Positions 60,820 through 64,000 of a stretch of 64,000 nt of DNA are shown piece after piece. The translations under genes and the position numbers were made by a program. This DNA is from Nitrospira sp. Lineage in GTDB: Bacteria; Nitrospirota; Nitrospiria; Nitrospirales; Nitrospiraceae. The notes beneath the pieces are model-generated. The model did not search any database, was not told the DNA's origin, and was given only the letters and a program-made list of their open reading frames with translations. The stretch is taken from NCBI GenBank assembly GCA_029194665.1, contig JARFXO010000004.1, positions 372,001-436,000 of the forward strand. Reading direction: 5' to 3'. Every line of letters begins with the position of its first letter. Position 1 is the first letter of the stretch.

Positions 60820-60878
60820 CGTGAAATGTGGGATGTAAAGGTGAAAGGTTGAGGGCCAGGATGGTGCCTGTTTCACGC
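60820..60878. repeat. Imperfect inverted repeat between arc and dop
   Basis: GCGTGAAA at 60820-60827 is the exact complement of TTTCACGC at 60871-60878; inside, GATGTAAAGGTGAAAG faces CGTTACCGTTCACATC with mismatches. It fills most of the arc-dop gap, shares its GTGAAA words with 35585 and 62625, and may be a dispersed extragenic palindrome or an attenuating hairpin. Confidence 0.55.
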
Positions 60879-60902
60879 GTTACCGTTCACATCTAACGGA
60901 CC

Positions 60903-62429
60903 ATGCGGCTTTTTGGCATCGAAACCGAGTATGGGATTACGAGGGATGACGTACCAGAGATAGATCCGGTCGTGGAATCGATGGAATTGGTGCGGGCCTA
61001 TCTGGAAGCTTCCTTTGAACGCCGGTGGGATTATGCCGGCGAAGATCCCCACGAAGATGCTCGTGGCTTTCGCGTCCCCGGTCTCCAGCAAGATAAGGAA
61101 GAAGATGAGTTTGCGAAGGTGGATGCCCATCGCCCCTTTTCATTCTATGAAATGAAGAGCGATCTCGTGTTGCCGAACGGCGCGCGATTCTACAACGACC
61201 ATACGCATCCCGAGTATTCGACTCCTGAGTGCCGGACCCTGAGAGATCTGCTGGCTCAGGATCGTGTGGGGGAACGTATTGTGCTGTGCGCCGCCCAACG
61301 CCGTAATCGAGCGCTCGGAGGCGATCACGTCCGACTGTATAAGAACAACACGGATTTCCATGGCCACAGTTACGGATGTCACGACAACTATCTTGTCTCG
61401 CGAGCTGTTCCCTTTCCGGCTCTCGTTGCCGGCTTGGTGCCGTTCTTGGTAAGTCGGCAATTGATCGCCGGTGCGGGAAAGGTGGGGACTGAAGCACAGG
61501 AGTCTCGTTATGTTCCAGGACAGTATCAGCTCTCGCAGCGCGCCGACTTTATGGAAGCGGAGTTGGGCGTCGATACGATGCATGACCGACCGATTCTCAA
61601 CACCAGAGATGAACCCCACGCTGATCGCAAGAAATATCGCCGACTCCATCTCATTATCGGCGATGCCAACATGTGCGAGTATGCGACAGCGTTGAAGGTG
61701 GGCACGACCAGACTGGTGCTCGACCTCATCGAGCGAGGGGCTATGCCGAACATCGAGCTGGATCAGCCGGTGGCAGCCGTGAAACAGTTGTCGCGTGATC
61801 CGGACCTGAAAGCTGAGGTTCGTCTCAAAAACGGACGGAGGCTTTCAGCTTTAGAGCTTCAAGAGTATTACTGTGAGGCGGCAGGTCGCGAGTTGGCCGG
61901 ATCCGATGAGGAATCGGATTGGCTGTTGAGGGAATGGGGTGAAACTTTACGTTTGTTGGCGCAAGACCGCTCGCAGTTGGTGGGGAAGCTGGACTGGGTC
62001 ACAAAACAGTGGTTGCTCGAAACCTTCATGCAGGAGGAACGTATCGGCTGGGACGATCCCTGGTTGGCCAGCCTGGACTTGGAGTATCACAATGTCGATC
62101 CCGAGCAGGGGCTTTACCTGGGGTTGGAGGCAGAGGGGAAAGTTTGGCGGATGACGACAGACGAGGCAATTGACGAGGCGTTTCAGAACGGTCCGAGCGA
62201 TACTCGTGCCGGGCTGCGTGGACTCTGCGTGCAGAAATTTTCGGATCAGATTAAGTCGATGCAGTGGGAGCGGATCCAGTTTGCGGGCGGGCTTGGCACC
62301 CCTAATTTGGACATGGGGGACCTTTTTAATCCGCGGGAAGTCAGACGGTGTATGGACATCTTCCAACATGCCCATTCACCGGCTGATGCGCTGGCAACCT
62401 GGAGCCGCAGAAAGGATATGGAGACATGA
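60903..62429 (+). CDS. dop: Dop: depupylase/deamidase-type ligase
   Basis: 508 residues of the Pup ligase/depupylase family. RLFGIETEYGITRDD at the N-terminus carries the ATP/Mg-binding Glu pair. NGARFYNDHTHPEYSTPECR near residue 98 has the ND(H)xHPEYSTPE form of Dop rather than the PafA form. LVGKLDWVTKQWLLE and FQNGPSDTRAGLRG follow further on. Actinobacterial Dop deamidates Pup-GGQ and removes Pup from proteins. Since the modifier here already ends in Glu, only depupylation would be needed. No PafA ligase is inside the window; it may lie beyond the right edge. Confidence 0.9.
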   Translation: MRLFGIETEYGITRDDVPEIDPVVESMELVRAYLEASFERRWDYAGEDPHEDARGFRVPGLQQDKEEDEFAKVDAHRPFSFYEMKSDLVLPNGARFYNDHTHPEYSTPECRTLRDLLAQDRVGERIVLCAAQRRNRALGGDHVRLYKNNTDFHGHSYGCHDNYLVSRAVPFPALVAGLVPFLVSRQLIAGAGKVGTEAQESRYVPGQYQLSQRADFMEAELGVDTMHDRPILNTRDEPHADRKKYRRLHLIIGDANMCEYATALKVGTTRLVLDLIERGAMPNIELDQPVAAVKQLSRDPDLKAEVRLKNGRRLSALELQEYYCEAAGRELAGSDEESDWLLREWGETLRLLAQDRSQLVGKLDWVTKQWLLETFMQEERIGWDDPWLASLDLEYHNVDPEQGLYLGLEAEGKVWRMTTDEAIDEAFQNGPSDTRAGLRGLCVQKFSDQIKSMQWERIQFAGGLGTPNLDMGDLFNPREVRRCMDIFQHAHSPADALATWSRRKDMET

Positions 62430-62617
62430 AACACAGCATGATGCCGGAACGGCGCGAGGGGCCGGTGGATCCCATGCCGAAATCTCCCAGCCCGGAAGAG
62501 GGAAGTGGGCCACGCCGCCCGGACACGGGATCGCCGGACAAGGATATTCTGATGAAGCGGATGCGGAAAGTTGATCCCAAACAGGCGGAGCGGTATCGGC
62601 AGAGGACAGGGGAGTAA
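62426..62617 (+). CDS. ubact: UBact / Pup-like protein modifier
   Basis: 63 residues, ATG overlapping the dop stop (ATGA), with GGAG just upstream. Extremely rich in Pro, Glu, Arg and Lys (MPERREGPVDPMPKSPSPEE, GSGPRRPDTGSPDKDILMKR) with a short helix-prone region (RMRKVDPKQAERYRQ) before the end RTGE. It ends in Gly-Glu, ready for isopeptide bonding to Lys without deamidation. Length, disorder and position between dop and the core particle match the UBact group of Pup homologues. The pairing helix should bind the ARC coiled coil. Confidence 0.9.
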   Translation: MKHSMMPERREGPVDPMPKSPSPEEGSGPRRPDTGSPDKDILMKRMRKVDPKQAERYRQRTGE

Positions 62618-62624
62618 CGTTAAT

Positions 62625-62696
62625 CGTGAATCCTGAAATGTTGTAAAGACGGAACTCAATTTCCTGCGTTTGACGAATTTCGAGTAACGAATCACG
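62625..62696. repeat. Imperfect inverted repeat between UBact and prcB
   Basis: CGTGAATCCTGAAAT at 62625-62639 faces ATTTCGAGTAACGAATCACG ending at 62696; the outer CGTGA/TCACG and the inner GAAAT/ATTTC pairs are exact. It resembles the element at 60820 in spacing and words. It could form a hairpin that changes mRNA ratio between the modifier and the core subunits. Confidence 0.45.
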
Positions 62697-62705
62697 GTGA
62701 AAAGC

Positions 62706-63479
62706 ATGGGGATGCAGGGCGATTTCTATCAGCTCTTGAAAGAACAAGGATACGTGTTCGGATCGTCGGGACAGGCCGGCACAAAGCAGGAATTGACGAC
62801 CGCCACAACCATCCTTGCCTTTAAGTATCGCGAAGGCGTTCTGGTCGCTGGAGATCGTCGCGCGACCGCCGGAAATATGGTGATGTACGACCGCACGGAC
62901 AAGGTATTGGAGATCGACCAACATAGTGTTATGGCGATCGCCGGAGTGCCGGCGACCGCCTATGAAATGGCGCGCATCCTCGAACATTCTTTCAAGTATT
63001 ATCGGCGGACACAGCTCCAAGAGCTCAGCTTTGAGGGAAAGCTCCGGGCTCTCTCCAAATTGTTGAAGGAGAATGTCGCGGCAGCCTTAGCGGGGACCGG
63101 AGCCGTGGCCCCGATCTTTGCCGGTTACGATGCCGGGCAAGAGGCAGCGAAAATCTACTTTTACGATATTCTCGGCGCGGAGTTTGAGGGAGTGGAATTT
63201 GCGGTATCGGGGTCCGGTTCATCGACCATCCGAGGGATTCTTCATTACTTGAATACATGGGGCGATCAGCCGCTGAGTGCGATGTCGGAAGAGCAAGCAA
63301 CCGTTCAGGCGTTGCGACTGTTGACGAGTGCGGCAGAATTCGACAGCGCGACCGGCGGAGTCAACCGCGAAGCCGGTCTCTATCCGGTCATTAAGTTCAT
63401 CACCGCCGGCGATGTCAGAGTGATGCCGGATCTTCAGCTCCGATCGCTGTTTGAATCAAGGGTTGCTCGAAGCGTGTAA
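62706..63479 (+). CDS. prcB: 20S proteasome beta subunit
   Basis: 257 residues from ATG 62706 (GGTGA six bases up; GTG 62697 is possible). A 33-residue propeptide ends at QELTTA, and mature TTILAFKYREGVLVAGDRRA starts with the nucleophile Thr. Counting this as Thr1, Asp17 (AGDRR) and Lys33 (RTDKVLE) fall exactly in place, so the protease is predicted active after self-cleavage. GTGAVAPIFAGYDAGQE and FAVSGSGSSTIRGIL are typical of the bacterial beta subunit. Forms the 28-mer with the alpha subunit encoded next. Confidence 0.95.
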   Translation: MGMQGDFYQLLKEQGYVFGSSGQAGTKQELTTATTILAFKYREGVLVAGDRRATAGNMVMYDRTDKVLEIDQHSVMAIAGVPATAYEMARILEHSFKYYRRTQLQELSFEGKLRALSKLLKENVAAALAGTGAVAPIFAGYDAGQEAAKIYFYDILGAEFEGVEFAVSGSGSSTIRGILHYLNTWGDQPLSAMSEEQATVQALRLLTSAAEFDSATGGVNREAGLYPVIKFITAGDVRVMPDLQLRSLFESRVARSV

Positions 63480-63491
63480 GGGGCATTAGTT

Positions 63492-64000
63492 ATGTATGAA
63501 GAGCCATATCGATGGGTGGAAGCAGTCGGAAATCGCCGGCAATATCTCGACAATCAGCTTAAGGAGGGGACACCCGTCGTCGGGGTCGCGTACGAGCGCG
63601 GCATTCTGCTCATGACAATGAGCAAAGGCACCTCCAAGTTATATGAGATTTACGATCGTTTAGCCCTCGGAGGTATGGGACACCCCGCCGACCTGGAGAA
63701 GCTGCGTTTCAATCTGCTGGAAATGGCTCATGTCGAAGGATTCAATCGCTCCGCTGCCGATGTGACCGGGAGCCGCCTGGTGAAGTACGGCATCGCGCCG
63801 GTCATCAAACAAGCGTTCGAAGAGGTGTTCAAAGCCCCCTTCATCGTGAAAATCCTGCTGGCAGAATTGAGCCGGAAAGCCGGGAGAGACGGTTTCTTGA
63901 CGATCAACTACGACGGGACATTTGAGGAAAAGAGCCGGTATGCGGTGCTCGCCGCAACGTCAGTGATAGAGCAGAGGATGATCGGATATGTCCGACAACA
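63492..64000 (+). CDS. prcA: 20S proteasome alpha subunit (runs off right edge)
   Basis: 169 codons are visible. YEEPYRWVEAVGNRRQYLDN at the start is the gating N-terminus; then GTPVVGVAYERGILLMTMSK, KLYEIYDRLALGGMGHPADL and FNLLEMAHVEGFNRSAADVT follow the bacterial alpha subunit. No catalytic Thr, as expected for the outer ring. AAGGGG lies ten bases before ATG 63492. The C-terminal part lies outside the window. Confidence 0.93.
   Translation, partial: MYEEPYRWVEAVGNRRQYLDNQLKEGTPVVGVAYERGILLMTMSKGTSKLYEIYDRLALGGMGHPADLEKLRFNLLEMAHVEGFNRSAADVTGSRLVKYGIAPVIKQAFEEVFKAPFIVKILLAELSRKAGRDGFLTINYDGTFEEKSRYAVLAATSVIEQRMIGYVRQ

Overview
The window looks like a chromosomal piece of a Nitrospira-type bacterium (phylum Nitrospirota). 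The strongest clue is the right end. It carries a bacterial 20S proteasome locus whose small modifier has the UBact form: a 63-residue, proline-rich, disordered protein ending in Gly-Glu, as described in Nitrospirae and some other non-actinobacterial phyla. It sits among an ARC/Mpa ATPase, Dop, PrcB and PrcA. Assignment to the genus is inference; no rRNA or nitrite-oxidation gene is present to confirm it.

Left part (1-31.2 kb) is a large carbon-catabolism region of two divergent blocks around a promoter region at 10651-10915. The minus-strand block (1-10650) is a lipid and fatty-acid beta-oxidation operon: heme-oxygenase-like diiron protein, FadD-type ligase, thiolase, hydroxyacyl-CoA dehydrogenase, enoyl-CoA hydratase, patatin-like lipase, two acyl-CoA dehydrogenases, a helix-turn-helix regulator, and a 36-codon remnant of a tryptophanase start. 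The plus-strand block (10916-31227) degrades tyrosine (half-size HPPD-like dioxygenase, homogentisate dioxygenase, fumarylacetoacetase family) and branched-chain amino acids (2-oxoacid dehydrogenase E1a/E1b/E2, carboxyltransferase, methylglutaconyl-CoA hydratase, HMG-CoA lyase). It also has a split B12 acyl-CoA mutase with a MeaB-like GTPase, and a methylcitrate cycle (PrpD plus a PrpB-PrpC fusion). The mutase carries the isobutyryl-CoA-mutase residues (Phe and Gln) in place of the methylmalonyl-CoA-mutase Tyr and Arg. This suggests valine carbon is rearranged to butyryl-CoA and burned by beta-oxidation, while propionyl-CoA goes through methylcitrate.

Middle part (31.2-41.5 kb) is gene-poor accessory DNA: a run of small minus-strand genes (several under 80 codons), a response regulator coupled to a small hydrophobic protein, an exported SNase-like nuclease, a cluster of DnaA-box-like sites, a broken OmpA-like gene, an Abi-alpha (DUF4393) gene, an IS630-family element inserted at a stop codon, a DUF4160/helix-turn-helix pair, and two decayed copies of an OB-fold-like gene about 2.6 kb apart.

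Right part (41.5-57 kb) holds cell-envelope and unassigned genes: an FAD oxidoreductase, a coiled-coil OmpA-family protein with a 63-bp repeat array, a cysteine-paired Sel1/Hcp-like repeat protein, a DUF2235 hydrolase, and a tightly overlapping trio (small IDPGSGS membrane protein, two-domain methyltransferase, membrane sulfatase-like hydrolase) that looks like a surface-glycan module. From 56.6 kb the HD-domain, YjbQ and HtrA genes lead into the pupylation/proteasome cluster, which runs off the right edge inside prcA.
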